This document shows, in pieces, positions 51,835 through 63,324 of a stretch of DNA of 64,000 nt. Position 1 is the first letter of the stretch. Every line of letters starts with the position of its first letter. Position numbers and translations under genes: made by a program. The DNA comes from Cristatella mucedo. Taxonomy: Eukaryota; Bryozoa; Phylactolaemata; Cristatellidae. Location of the stretch: contig WPIO01000032.1 in assembly GCA_009760855.2 (NCBI GenBank), positions 1,529,001-1,593,000 on the forward strand, written 5' to 3'. The notes under the pieces were generated by a model. That model did no database searches. It was not told the DNA's origin and saw only the letters and a list, made by a program, of their open reading frames with translations.

Positions 51835-52816
51835 TCTTTACCGTAATGAGCCATGGTGTCGGGCCCAATACCACTAAGCTCTTGCCCCATTGTCTCAGCT
51901 AAGTATTTAAGAATTGAGCGACGCTCGCTCTTGGTCTTTTGGTCTTTTTGTCTTTTGTCTTTTGTCCAGCTCTGCGCTTCGACGCCGTCGGATTCGTTTC
52001 TCTGAAAGCGAAGGAGGAGGGCGGGCTGTTCGCCGGCGACTGACGGAACAGGACGAGGCAGTGCTAGGATTCGGTGGACTCCATCGAATACGGTCGTATC
52101 GCGCCCGAGCTAGCATTTTGTGTTTTTTTGTGCTTTGTGTGTGCGCGCTCGCACGTGGTCTCGGCATAAGGATTTGCCGGTGCGAGCTAGACGTAGTTGG
52201 CGTGTGTGGAGTATTCCTGCCGCAAGGTAGAAACGAAGTCCTAGTTCCCAGGTTAGGGTTTAGGCTCCGGTTCGGGCTCCGTCTATTTGGGTCGTTCCTC
52301 ATTACAGACGTAAGCAGCCTCAGAGTGGAGACGTGTTTCCTACGCAAGAGTGCTAGAGTTGGCGTGTATGGAGGTATTCCTTCCGCACTGGTGGAAACGG
52401 AATCCGAGTTCTGCGGTTAGGGTTTAGGCTCCGGTTCGGACTCCGTCTATTTGGGTCGTTCCCCACTATAGACGTAAGCAGCCTCAGTGTGGAGACGTGT
52501 TTCCTCCGCAGGAGTGTTGGTGCTGTTGAGAGCGTGCAAGGAGTGTGGAGATAAAGCTGAGCCAGACGCGCCGCGACTTTATGCGCTTGCGAATAAAGCT
52601 CAGTAGAGTCCCCAATTTGTGTGTCTCGCTTTCCAATTCACGCCGCGGACTCACGACCTCCTTTAGTAACGGTAAGCAGGTCAGCGCCAGAAACGCTCGT
52701 TTCGTGGCGGCCTGCTTATTGCGCGTATGCGTGCACCGAACGGCATTAGGCGCTAGGCTACGCCGCTAGGTAAGCGGCAGGTCAAGCCTACCCCGCCGAG
52801 CCTTCGGCGTTACACT
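51835..52816 (+). mobile_element. LTR-like GC-rich segment with internal tandem duplication
   Basis: This segment differs sharply in composition from its AT-rich surroundings. It has a TATA-like TATTTAAG at 51903 and AATAAAG at about 52589, and it ends in GGCGTTACA near 52816. Those traits fit a solo LTR. A unit of about 162 bp is repeated twice (from about 52201 and 52363; shared core GGTTAGGGTTTAGGCTCCGG). I found no paired LTR, coding region or clear target duplication, so the assignment is tentative. Confidence 0.35.
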
Positions 52817-52989
52817 ATCATTGAAACTAAAGGAAAGTACCAAATGATTTTTTTTGAAGAACCGTGCCGCCCGAAGCAATGCTTCCTAGCCTAACTCGCC
52901 ATGCATTAACCTCAATTTCCTCGCGGTGTGTTTCTATGGAATCCTAATATATATGCTGGACCCACGCTTGTGAAGACACATTAGGATGC

Positions 52990-53968
52990 AGCAATCAGAG
53001 GCGTGGCTAACAAAACACCCAAAAGCCTTCCTAGCTTCTATAAAAACGTCATTGACTCACAGGTGCACTATCTAAAAATGGTGATGTCAACGATCAAACA
53101 TTTGGTTAACCTCTCCCAGGTTAGCTCCTTGCCTTGTAAACATCTGGCTAATCGCTTCTGTAGCTTCTTTTCAATAAGATGGACAAGATCAGTCTATCTC
53201 CAGGGTGGCCGTGTCCACCTGGAATGATGTCCCTCAATTCCTTGTAGCACCTCAATGTCTTCATTCAATGAGGCCATTGGTGACTTCGTTCTGAAGTTTA
53301 TATCCAAGTCAAAGAAGGCAACTAGTCCTCTAGGCACTATTCTCATTGCCCTGCTTCTAGCATGCATAGATCTTCTGCTGCCGTGCATAGCTAACATCAT
53401 AAACATTTAGTTTACCTCAGGTCATATTTTAGACCTTTCAAAAGGGCTGTAGTTAGGCTTTAACTCATGAAGACAACACTAGACCAAAAGAACTTGATCA
53501 ACTTCAACCCAGAATCTCTTCTACCTATAAAAAAGAAAGGAATGAATCAAGGCATACCAACTGAACTCATTTATTGAAACTTCCAAATTTCTAGCAAGTT
53601 CCAGTCTGGCTTTATAGCTAATCACTCCATAGAGTCGGCATTGCTTTGGGTGTATAACGGCTTACTTAAGAATGCAGACTTTGGTTGAATACCTTTACTT
53701 GTATTGCTCGATCTTTCGGCAGCTTTTGATATAATCAATCACCAAGTCCTTCATGAGTGCCTCTCATCTCGCCTGGGCATCACTGACACTGCATCCCAAT
53801 GGTTCAGGTCCTAACTCAGTAGGAGGCTCCAGAGTATTGACGTTAATTTACAAAGATCATCCAAGGAAACTCTGAAGTATGGGGTACCTCAGGGCTCTTT
53901 GCTTGGTCAGCTATGTTTCAGGGTTTATACTCGACATCTTTCCGATGCGATTGCAAGGCGGTGATAAA
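52990..53968 (+). mobile_element. L2-type LINE reverse-transcriptase segment, decayed
   Basis: The plus strand carries the linker (LANRFCSFF at 53.15 kb), the QSGFIANHSIESALLWVYN-like block (53.62 kb), LVLLDLSAAFDIINHQVL (53.72 kb) and KYGVPQGSLLGQLCF (53.88 kb). It stops before the catalytic box and abuts the outer edge of the palindrome. Several stops interrupt it. Confidence 0.8.
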
Positions 53969-54919
53969 AATGACAAAATCCCCCGAAATCTACTCTCGAT
54001 CAATCGGCAGCTTCACAAGATCATTCAGTAACGCTTGCTACCATTTCATTACGCTACATTTATTGGCCACTGATTGCCGTGCGATGCAGTCTTTAACTGT
54101 TGGTTATGCAAAACGACGAAATTGCTCAATATCCATGCAGGCGTCAAGATTTTCTAGTAAGTTAACCTGAGCTATTTCTTTCATTGCAAACATATCGTTT
54201 ATGTTGAGGTTCAGCAATACTTTAATAATTAATCTTTACGAGAGTTAATCTTGATTTGCATAACCAATTTTTCTCACATGTCGAAGCCGTAAGATATTTT
54301 GATTTGGCTTCTAAGGTATTTGTCTTATGAAAGGAAACCTAAACCGATATTTGATTGTTAGAACGATATTATTTTTATTCTCTTGAAATTACGCCTTATC
54401 GATTAATCACCAGTAAAAGAACTCAGTTTTCCTAATGACACCAGGAAACCATAAGCTAGTCAGTAATTAATGCTTAAAAACAAAATTTGTGTGAGAAGCT
54501 TAGAAATTTAAGTTACTGTCATCAATATTCTGCAATTCAGCCACATTTAGGCACCAAAGTTTTAAATTTGAATTTTCGCAGGATAACTGTGGCCGTAGAG
54601 GTCCTGTTACCAAACATAACCGGTGATGATGGCCTTCGATGGTGTCATTGATGGCCTGTGTAGCAGGAAACTCTTCCGGACAAAGAATGACAAACAGAAA
54701 GAAATGTTTCCGAAGATATGATGAACTATCTCAGGTTTTGTCAGTACAATTCTTTGTTACGGAGGTAACGCGTCTACACATCATATGCCCGAGGAGCTCG
54801 AATATGAGATGCTTTTGTCGTTCACGCAGTTTCAAAACCTATCCTTGTCACCATTTTTAAATCTGTTAAAACATATAAGCTGATTTTCAAGCCATATTTA
54901 CGAATCACATAAAAGGGTG

Positions 54920-55773
54920 TACAGTGTTACCTCGACTTTCGAGTTTAATTCGTTCCGTGCTGGAAATCGTAACTCAAATTACAAGTATGTCAAATCAATT
55001 TTCCCCATTGAAATGCCATTAATCAGTTGTGTACCCCAAAAACACTGCGATTTGTGTCATATGCTTTTACATTTTTTTTATAAATAGCGAATATGATTTT
55101 AAAAACAGTACGATAAAATGTTTTTTAATAAACGGGTTTTATTAGTCCTAATGTATATGAGTAACTCGGAGATCAGACGACTTGAAGATGCAAATAGAGT
55201 TAGAGGAGAAAGGCAGAAATAAATATCTGAATCTTATTCGCTGGCATTTGCGGAACAATGAAGCGACAGCCTCTCGGCAAGCTGGCGCGAACAGACAACC
55301 ATCACGTAGCCGAAAGCGTAGTTTCTTAGCTGGGCCTGTACGCGGACGCGCCGATTGTTATTAGTAAGGCGATTAACTCTCACACGATTGCATTGCCTAA
55401 ATAAAGTACAGAACGTACTTAGCTGTTCCTGGGGTAGTCAGATTTAACACCGGAGTCTGGCGATCTTGTGCGTCCATGCACCACGATGGCTCGCTCGAGT
55501 CTGTCTGGGAGCGAACCACAGGCCTGTGCTGGCGTCACATCCAAATGGCAGGGCAGGGTCTTGCAACGGAACGTCGTTTGCTGCCCTAACCTCATTGGCT
55601 TGAGTAACCGCACGCAGTATGACGTTCGCTGCGGCAACTAGCAGTGGAGTATCCTAAGCAGGCTCGTAACCCAAATTTTAGCTCTCAACTCAAAGCAAAA
55701 AATTGGCCGCGAGACAGCTCGTATCTCGAAACATTCGCATGTCTAGATAGTCGTACGCCGAGGTTCCAATGTA
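54920..55773. mobile_element. Tc1/mariner-like non-autonomous element (850 bp)
   Basis: The ends are CAGTGTTACCTCGACTTTCG at the left and, reverse-complemented, CATTGGAACCTCGGCGTACG at the right. Both are flanked by TA, the duplication of this superfamily. The other palindrome arm runs straight through (AAAAGGGTGC to AAGCAGGTGGTCG) without it, which confirms the limits. Only short open frames are inside. Confidence 0.65.
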
Positions 55774-56114
55774 TTTTTCAAGTTACAATTAAGCAAGCAG
55801 GTGGTCGCGACTCGTGGTTCCCCTAAGCTAGGAAGACAGTTACAGTCATTGCATGGACCGCGTTCTCTTTGGGTGACTTCCACCCTAACAGAAAGCTTTA
55901 ACAGTACAGCTGACCAAAGAAGTACGATATTTTTGTGGGACAAGTGCGTTTCCAGGCAATTGAACTCGGCAACGGTTCATAGACGTCAACAATTAATGTT
56001 TATATGAGCGATCAGTAAATTATCACATCATTTTCCAAAACCGAGTGAAGATACGAGAGTTAAAGGCCCGTGGTTTGCAAAAGCTGAAGATATTCTATTA
56101 TTGATCAATACACC

Positions 56115-56115
56115 A

Positions 56116-56147
<32 letters not shown>

Positions 56148-56200
56148 ATATGTATATATATATGTATATATATATATATATGTATGTATGTATATATATC
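56115..56200. repeat. (AT)n/(GTAT)n microsatellite in the left arm
   Basis: It corresponds in place to the (AT)n-(GT)n tract at 59900-60080 in the right arm. Confidence 0.9.
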
Positions 56201-56381
56201 CTTCGTATCACTGATTTTAGTACAGTTTCTGGATAAGAACTACCAATTTATTTTTTATGCAGTGAAAATGAATGGTTGCCATGTGTCTTTACTTATTGCA
56301 TGTGCTCACAATATCCAGGTGGCTGATATTTTCACCTGACAGACACTGCCAACAATATTCTCAAATATATAAATAGATACA

Positions 56382-56520
56382 TATAATTCATTTTTATAGC
56401 ACCCCAAGAGAACTTAATCTCGATTCAGAAGCTTCACCTGTGAAACAGAGCTCAAACCCACAACCTAGGCCAAACCTTGGTCGGGGCAAGCACCTTAATC
56501 ACTGGGCTAAACTAGCTTAA
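56382..56520 (-). mobile_element. S1 SINE copy in the left palindrome arm
   Basis: It has a tRNA-like head and a tail ending ATAAAAATGAATTATATG on the minus strand. It corresponds to 59528-59660 in the right arm at about 75-80%, so this SINE was already present before the arms separated. Confidence 0.6.
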
Positions 56521-56546
56521 AAGTTGCTCCTCTGTCTGGTTGAGAG

Positions 56547-57201
56547 TGCTAATACTACTAATAATACACGAGATAAAGCGGCCCAGAGAACTAAAATCTC
56601 TTTCTAGGCGCTTTTTATTGGCTGCACAGGAAAAACAATCGAATGGTGAGTGTCATCCTGGTTGATAAACAACATGAATAACATGGTTAGGGTGACACGC
56701 ACAGGGTCAGCATGCAAGTGTGGTTAGTTGCAGCATTCACAGTGTCAACATCCATAAGCATACAAAGGTCGAATCCCAATTATCCACTGACTGTGTTGCA
56801 CAAGGTGAGTTTTTGATTTCCTTTTTATTGTGGTGGTTAGGTCAGGGGATGTCGTGACGCAAGTGGGGAGTGAGTTCCAGGTTTTTCGAGCAAACGAACT
56901 AAATGCTCGGTCTCCAAAGGATTTGAGGTTTGAATGAGGTGTAGATAGACAGTTTCCAAAAAGCGAGTGTCACGATGTTGGCCTGGTGGGGGAGCAGATC
57001 TGATAGGCAGGCTATAGCCAAAGAATGGAGTGACCTAAAAGTGAGCGATAAAACCTTGAAGTCGACGAGTTACTTGACTGGTAGCCAGCGCAGGTCAGCG
57101 AGAAGTGGTGTAATGTGGCAACTGCGACACTCACGACAGACAAGCCTAGCTGCCGAGTTTTGCAACGGCAGTAAACATCTGATTGCACGTGCCGGTAGGC
57201 A
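56547..57201 (-). mobile_element. 5'-truncated L2-type LINE with TGAGAG target duplication
   Basis: The insertion is flanked by TGAGAG at 56541-56546 and 57202-57207. The right palindrome arm holds the uninterrupted target (GTCTGGTTGAGAGGACG on its minus strand). The C-terminal protein region, 3' UTR and 3' tail are present; the 5' part was never copied. This gives an exact element length of 655 bp. Confidence 0.85.
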
Positions 57202-57489
57202 TGAGAGGACGATTTTCTTCAGCTAAGGGCTCCAATTCAGATTAGCAGTGCACTGTGGCAGCCTAGGTCTCTATTCCTTTCGTCAGAGGCTGTAAGTATC
57301 CGGCTTGAGAGGATATGATTAAGAATTATGCCGAAACCTGTCAAAAGCCTTCGCCAGAGTACGGGTGAAGTGCGATTTTTATGCATGGTTCAAGCAATTC
57401 GTTGTGAAACTTTAGATTTCGCCTTCTGGTTGCGCTCTCAATGTTAGATGGCATATCCTCAGTTCCTGTCTGTTGCTAACTACGTGCAG

Positions 57490-57770
57490 CTGTGTCGACA
57501 TCACCGGCCACCGCTGCAGCAGGGCCGTGGATGACCGGCTTTTCATAGCATCTCGTCGTTTCCCTGTAAGTGTGCAGCGAAAACTTCAGTGGCACCCTTA
57601 TTGTTCTTGATGAATCATCTCTGATAAATTGCTTAAGCGTATCAGCCGATGGCATAGGCAGGTTCCCTTAATTACACGTGATTGAAACTCACCTGCCGGA
57701 TAGCATATATCTCAACACCTGACACTGACTGTTTATATGGCCGTAGAGCCTCTTCAGGGAGCTATTTTAC
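57490..57770 (+). repeat. Dispersed repeat A, copy in the left arm
   Basis: It matches 6790-7060 and, inverted, 690-880. Its mirror is 58937-59217 in the right arm. Confidence 0.55.
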
Positions 57771-57829
57771 AGGAACCTCTTTAGGGAGTCATTCAAAGAC
57801 CTATTCGTTCTGTTGCACACACAAAATCG

Positions 57830-58349
57830 AATCTGGTCCATGCATTTGAGACACTCGTCTCGACTTCTGTAACTCGCTGCTTGCTGGTCTACCATCTTGC
57901 TCAATCAGGCCTTCACAGTTGGTGCAAAACTCTGCAGCTAGGCTTGTCTGTCGTGAGCTTCGCAGTTTCCACATCACACCTCTTCTCGCCTACTTGCACT
58001 GGCTCAAAATCAAGCAGCGTATCGACTTCAAGGTTCTGTCACTCACTTTAAGGTCCCTTCATTTATTGTCTCCAGCCTATCTAACAGAACTACTTCCCTC
58101 GATCAAAATCGTAGTTCCCACTGTTCTGACTCAAATCGTATAGCCACACTTAAGGCGAACCTTGAAGCCTTTAGAGACTGTGCCATTCGTCTGTATGCTT
58201 CTGAAGTCTGGAACACCGTAACGGCGGACATCACAACGCCCCCTAACGTTTGGTCATTTAATAAAAAGCTTAAAACATGCCTGTTTATTACAGCATTTAG
58301 TGAGTCTTTATGATTCGTCCTTCGTGAGCTTGCACTGTGCCTGATTTCT
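57830..58349 (+). mobile_element. L2-type LINE 3' fragment in the left inner arm
   Basis: A 74-codon frame (VQNSAARLVCRELRSFHITP, then AYLHWLKIKQRIDFKVLSLT) and part of the 3' UTR are present, cut at the palindrome centre before the usual 3' end. Confidence 0.8.
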
Positions 58350-58357
58350 TATCCACC
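58350..58357. other. Palindrome centre (8-bp spacer)
   Basis: TATCCACC separates AGAAATCAGG on the right from its reverse complement on the left. The centre lies between 58353 and 58354. Confidence 0.9.
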
Positions 58358-58880
58358 AGAAATCAGGCACAGTGCAAGCTCACGAAGGACGAATCATAAA
58401 GACTCACTAAATGCTGTAATAAACAGGCATGTTTTAAGCTTTTTATTAAATGACCAAACGTTAGGGGGCGTTGTGATGTCCGCCGTTACGGTGTTCCAGA
58501 CTTCAGAAGCATACAGACGAATGGCACAGTCTCTAAAGGCTTCAAGGTTCGCCTTAAGTGTGGCTATACGATTTGAGTCAGAACAGTGGGAACTACGATT
58601 TTGATCGAGGGAAGTAGTTCTGTTAGATAGGCTGGAGACAATAAATGAAGGGACCTTAAAGTGAGTGACAGAACCTTGAAGTCGATACGCTGCTTGATTT
58701 TGAGCCAGTGCAAGTAGGCGAGAAGAGGTGTGATGTGGAAACTGCGAAGCTCACGACAGACAAGCCTAGCTGCAGAGTTTTGCACCAACTGTGAAGGCCT
58801 GATTGAGCAAGATGGTAGACCAGCAAGCAGCGAGTTACAGAAGTCGAGACGAGTGTCTCAAATGCATGGACCAGATTCGA
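58358..58880 (-). mobile_element. L2-type LINE 3' fragment in the right inner arm
   Basis: This is the mirror image of 57830-58349, with an identical 74-residue translation (58788-58564). Confidence 0.8.
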
Positions 58881-59527
58881 TTTTGTGTGTGCAACAGAAC
58901 GAATAGGTCTTTGAATGACTCCCTAAAGAGGTTCCTGTAAAATAGCTCCCTGAAGAGGCTCTACGGCCATATAAACAGTCAGTGTCAGGTGTTGAGATAT
59001 ATGCTATCCGGCAGGTGAGTTTCAATCACGTGTAATTAAGGGAACCTGCCTATGCCATCGGCTGATACGCTTAAGCAATTTATCAGAGATGATTCATCAA
59101 GAACAATAAGGGTGCCACTGAAGTTTTCGCTGCACACTTACAGGGAAACGACGAGATGCTATGAAAAGCCGGTCATCCACGGCCCTGCTGCAGCGGTGGC
59201 CGGTGATGTCGACACAGCTGCACGTAGTTAGCAACAGACAGGAACTGAGGATACGCCATCTAACATTGAGAGCGCAACCAGAAGGCGAAATCTAAAGTTT
59301 CACAACGAATTGCTTGAACCATGCATAAAAATCGCACTTCACCCGTACTCTGGCGAAGGCTTTTGACAGGTTTCGGCATAATTCTTAATCATATCCTCTC
59401 AAGCCGGATACTTACAGCCTCTGACGAAAGGAATAGAGACCTAGGCTGCCACAGTGCACTGCTAATCTGAATTGGAGCCCTTAGCTGAAGAAAATCGTCC
59501 TCTCAACCAGACAGAGGAGCAACTATT

Positions 59528-59660
59528 GAGCTGATTTGGCCCAGTGGTTAAGGTGCTCGCACCAACCAAGGTCTGGCCGAGGTCGTGGACTTGAGATTTG
59601 TGGCATATGTGTAGCGCCTGAAAAGAGATGAAGTTCTCTGAGGCTACCATACTAATGAAA
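59528..59660 (+). mobile_element. S1 tRNA-derived SINE
   Basis: Box A is TGGCCCAGTGGTTAAGG and a box-B-like GGTCGTGGACTTGAG follows. The 3' part (GCGCCTGAAAAGAGATGAAG, then TTCTCTGAGG) resembles the 3' end of the L2 LINEs in this window. Confidence 0.65.
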
Positions 59661-59666
59661 TATATA

Positions 59667-59745
<79 letters not shown>
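59660..59745. repeat. (AC)n-(AT)n microsatellite
   Basis: It lies at the 3' end of the S1 SINE. Confidence 0.95.
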
Positions 59746-59749
<4 letters not shown>

Positions 59750-59899
59750 GAGAGTATCGTATGCAGTACCTGTCAGGTGAAAATATCAGCCAACATGTAA
59801 ATTTGTGTGAGCACATGCACGCTCCGTTAAACACTAGTAGATTAAATTCCGATACGGTCCTTGGAGCAGTGGTACCAAGGATCTCAAATCTCTCTCTCT

Positions 59900-60080
<181 letters not shown>

Positions 60081-60728
60081 CTAGAGCTCACTGCCTGTGG
60101 ACTCATTTCGCTAAGTTTACGAAATACCATACCTTAGTTCAAGCGTCTATTACACGTCAGTCTCGGAAGTACTGGTCACCATCTTGCAAAGTGATGAACG
60201 GAGTTTCACGCTTAAATAAAAGTGCTCCGAAGATCGTGAGGAGCTTCAGCTTTTCTGAGGTATGGACCTTTACCTGTTGGTAATCTCCACTCGGTTCTCG
60301 AAAACTTTTTCGTGATTTGTTGATTTCTCATACACGCATTAATTGCTCACATACATGGACCCATACAAAAGTTAAATTACCTGGAAAGACACCTATTCTG
60401 CAAAGATATCGTACTACTTTGGTCAGCTGTACACGAAAGAATTCTAATAAGGTAGCAGTCACCTAAGAAGATGAGGTTCTACACGAGGGCTGTTATTTTC
60501 TCCTTAAGTTAGGGGGACCGTAAAAGTCACGACCACCTGCTTACTTTACTACGATTTAAAAAAAAATTTAAATTTTAAAGCACCCTTTTATGTGATCCGT
60601 TTATCTTAGAAGAGAATCAGCTTAAACATCTTGACAAATTTAACAATGATGAAAATTACGTGTTTCGAAAATTATTCTAACTACAACAGCATCCCATACT
60701 CGAGCTCGGCTGGCATATGACGTGTAGA

Positions 60729-61604
60729 TGTGCAGCCGAGTTCCAGGGGTATATATATATATATATATAATTCATTTGTATAGTGCCCAAAGATAACTTA
60801 ATCACTATTCAGGTGCTTCACATATGCCTCGGGGCTCGAGCCCGCGACCTCAGTCAGACCTCGGTCGGGGCGAGCACCTGACCCGCTGGACCAAACGGGT
60901 CAGAGGTTATTTACCGCCAAGCCCTGCCATACTCCGGCCAAGCTGCCGCTCGCCATGCCGCTGAGCTAGGGTAAGATGAGCGGCCGTCAGGTTAGACCTC
61001 TTTGTAATATTACATGCACCAAAAAGAACAGGGGAACTAAACAAGTCTACGGGGGAAGGTCCAATACGAAGTACACTATAGGGGCGCGATGATGAAGCAA
61101 GCGCGAACAAAAGTGTAAGTTGGTCAGTCGGCTTCCGCAGTCCCGCCGTTGTACAGACTCCGAATCCAACAGTACGAGAGTACGCCGTAAAAGATTCGGC
61201 TGGCTGAGTAACTGCTTGGCTAGTCGGAGTCGACGTTCACCACAGTCGAGAGCTTCCGCCGAAAGACGCCAACTCACGGAGGTCACGAACACGCTACACG
61301 GGAAACGCGGAATATACAAGTCACAATAACGAGCGTGCTATCCCGCTCCGCTCGGGCCTTGGGCACTCGTCAACTTGCGTGCGTGGCCACATCGCCCGAG
61401 CACGCCTACAACCATCTAGGTGCACTACTCGGCGAGACCGGGAGCCTCCAACACCACGAGTTGCTCGGCAAATTTCTCCTACCCAAGAGCCCCGGTGACC
61501 CCTCGTCACCATACACGCCATACGTCAAACCCCTGCCTAGCCGGTGACCCTTACCACATAACAGCCGTCCTGTCCCAGCCAACCGAACCTAGCCTGGGTA
61601 CACA
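60729..61604. mobile_element. GC-rich insertion with TG...CA ends, probable solo LTR (876 bp)
   Basis: Comparison with the left arm (GAGGTAACGCGTCTACAC uninterrupted near 54770) shows that this block is an insertion. It begins TGTGCAGCC and ends GGGTACACA. Its GC content is well above its surroundings. Open frames of up to 90 codons have no recognisable domain. An S1 SINE with an (AT)n tail is nested at 60752-60903. Orientation and family are unknown, and no clean target duplication is seen. Confidence 0.5.
60752..60903 (-). mobile_element. S1 SINE nested in the GC-rich insertion
   Basis: The minus strand has TTGGTCCAGCGGGTCAGG (box A-like) and GGGCTCGAGCCCC (box B-like). The tail is AAGCACCTGAATAGTGATTA...ACAAATGAATTAT, then (AT)n. 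Confidence 0.7.
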
Positions 61605-62394
61605 TGCGTTACCTCGTAATAAAGAATTGTCACTGAGAAAACCCGCGATAGTTCCTCATTTCTTGGGATACACATGCTTTCCATTTGTCATTCTTTGTCT
61701 GAAAGAGTTTCCTGCTACACAGGCCATTAAAGGACCATCGCAGGCCATCATCACCGATTATGTTTTGGTAAAGAGTCCTTATGCAGCAAGAGCCATTCTG
61801 CGATTATCCAAATTTACAACCCTGGCAGAAGAGGCTGAATAGCGGAAAATTAATAACAGTGCCTTAAATTTCTAGACTTCTAAGACGAATTTTGTTTTTA
61901 AACATTAATTACTGACTAGCTTACGGTTGCCTGGTTTCACTTGAAAAGCTAATTTTTGCAGGTGATTAATAAATAAAGCGTAATGTCCATAAAGTAGTCG
62001 TAAAAGTGGTCCATTTATCAAATTTCTGTTTAGCTCCCCATTCAAAAGACAAATACGTTGAAATCAGATTGAAAACTGAAGACTTCAGCATATATGAAAA
62101 AGTTGACCATGCAAGCCAAGATTAACTTTGGTGAAGATTAATTATGGAAGTCTTGCTTGACCTCAAGTTAAACAACATTTTTGCAATGAAATAAGTTGGC
62201 TCAGTTGAACTTACTAGAAAATCCCTACCCCTGAATGGGTATTAAGAAATTACATTATTTTGTACAAATACCAGTTGAAGCAACCCATCGCTTGGAACTC
62301 AGTGTCCATTAAATGTCGTGCAACGGAATGGCAGCAAGTGCTGCCGATTGATCTTGCATTATAAATATACTACCTTATTCAGCCGCCTCTTTTT

Positions 62395-62490
62395 TACAGT
62401 GACAAAAGAGTCTTTCCGGCTATCGCCACTACTTGCAGCGGCAATAAATAATCACCACCATAGTATTCGAACCCGCGACCTCCGGACTGA
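62395..62490 (-). mobile_element. S2 SINE fragment
   Basis: It matches the body and box B of the 50470-50672 copy (GGGTTCGAATACT in the box B position; CGCCACTACTTGCAGCGG in the body on the plus strand). The box A part is missing. Confidence 0.6.
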
Positions 62491-63324
62491 TTTTAATGAT
62501 TAATATAATCTCCAATCCACCCAAATTTTTTTTAAGTAAAATTGAGGTTCATTTTAGTCACAAAAACTATATTTTCTCTTTGCCACACACCTCAGTTTTT
62601 TCACAGACTTTACAATACCCCAGACTTAGCAATTTTATTTTCTAAACGTTTGTAGTGGTAGCCTGTCTTTCAGCCGCAATCTTAATTTGTATGTGCTTTC
62701 CCCGAGCATGCTCGCTTAAGTTCTTTTTGAAGTGTTCCTAGAATTTGCATAACTTATAAAACAATTGTTTGGCAGTCTGGCCAAGTAAATATGTATTTTT
62801 TCACATATAATTGAATGCCCAGTGGTGAAAGTGTGTTAGAAGTGAATTTTCTCGTTTAGAAGTCCGTCGTACCTGGTATATGGTACTTGATGTGGGCTTC
62901 TAATTGGAATTTCTTGGTGTAATTTAAACGTAGTCAATTGAGCTGTTTCATTTATTCTGGGTATTATTCAACAGCCGATGTCTAGGATAAATTTCAAGCA
63001 ATAACTTCTCGTCTTTAGCTCTTTTCCTACCCTGATCTAGAAACCCAGACAGGTGAGCATGAAATGTGCGGAAAAATAGTTGCTGCACTTTCAAAAAATT
63101 ATAAGACCGTAATCAACGAACTTCAAACTGAGTCTCCTTGCATCTGGAAATGTTCAGCAGCGATTGAAGGATGCTAGCAGCTACTACTTAAAGAGTGAGT
63201 AACCCATTTCAAGTCGATCGAATGTGCAGGAACAAGAAGATTCTTTCGTTGTGTGGATTTAAAGTGGCCAACCATTTTTTGTAAAGCAATTCTCAAATTA
63301 CTAAGAAACCTTATTATTAATACT
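62491..63324. other. No recognisable feature
   Basis: This is AT-rich sequence without supported genes or repeats. Confidence 0.45.

Larger units (their letters stand above)
53985..58349 (+). repeat. Left arm of the large palindrome
   Basis: This arm matches the reverse complement of 58358-62360. From 57202 to 58349 the match is essentially perfect; I found one mismatch in the parts I compared (A at 57453 against C at 59254). From 53985 to about 56520 it is clearly diverged, roughly 70-80% by eye. Two insertions are absent from the other arm: a mariner-like element at 54922-55771 and an L2 at 56547-57201. It carries no gene I recognise. Confidence 0.85.
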
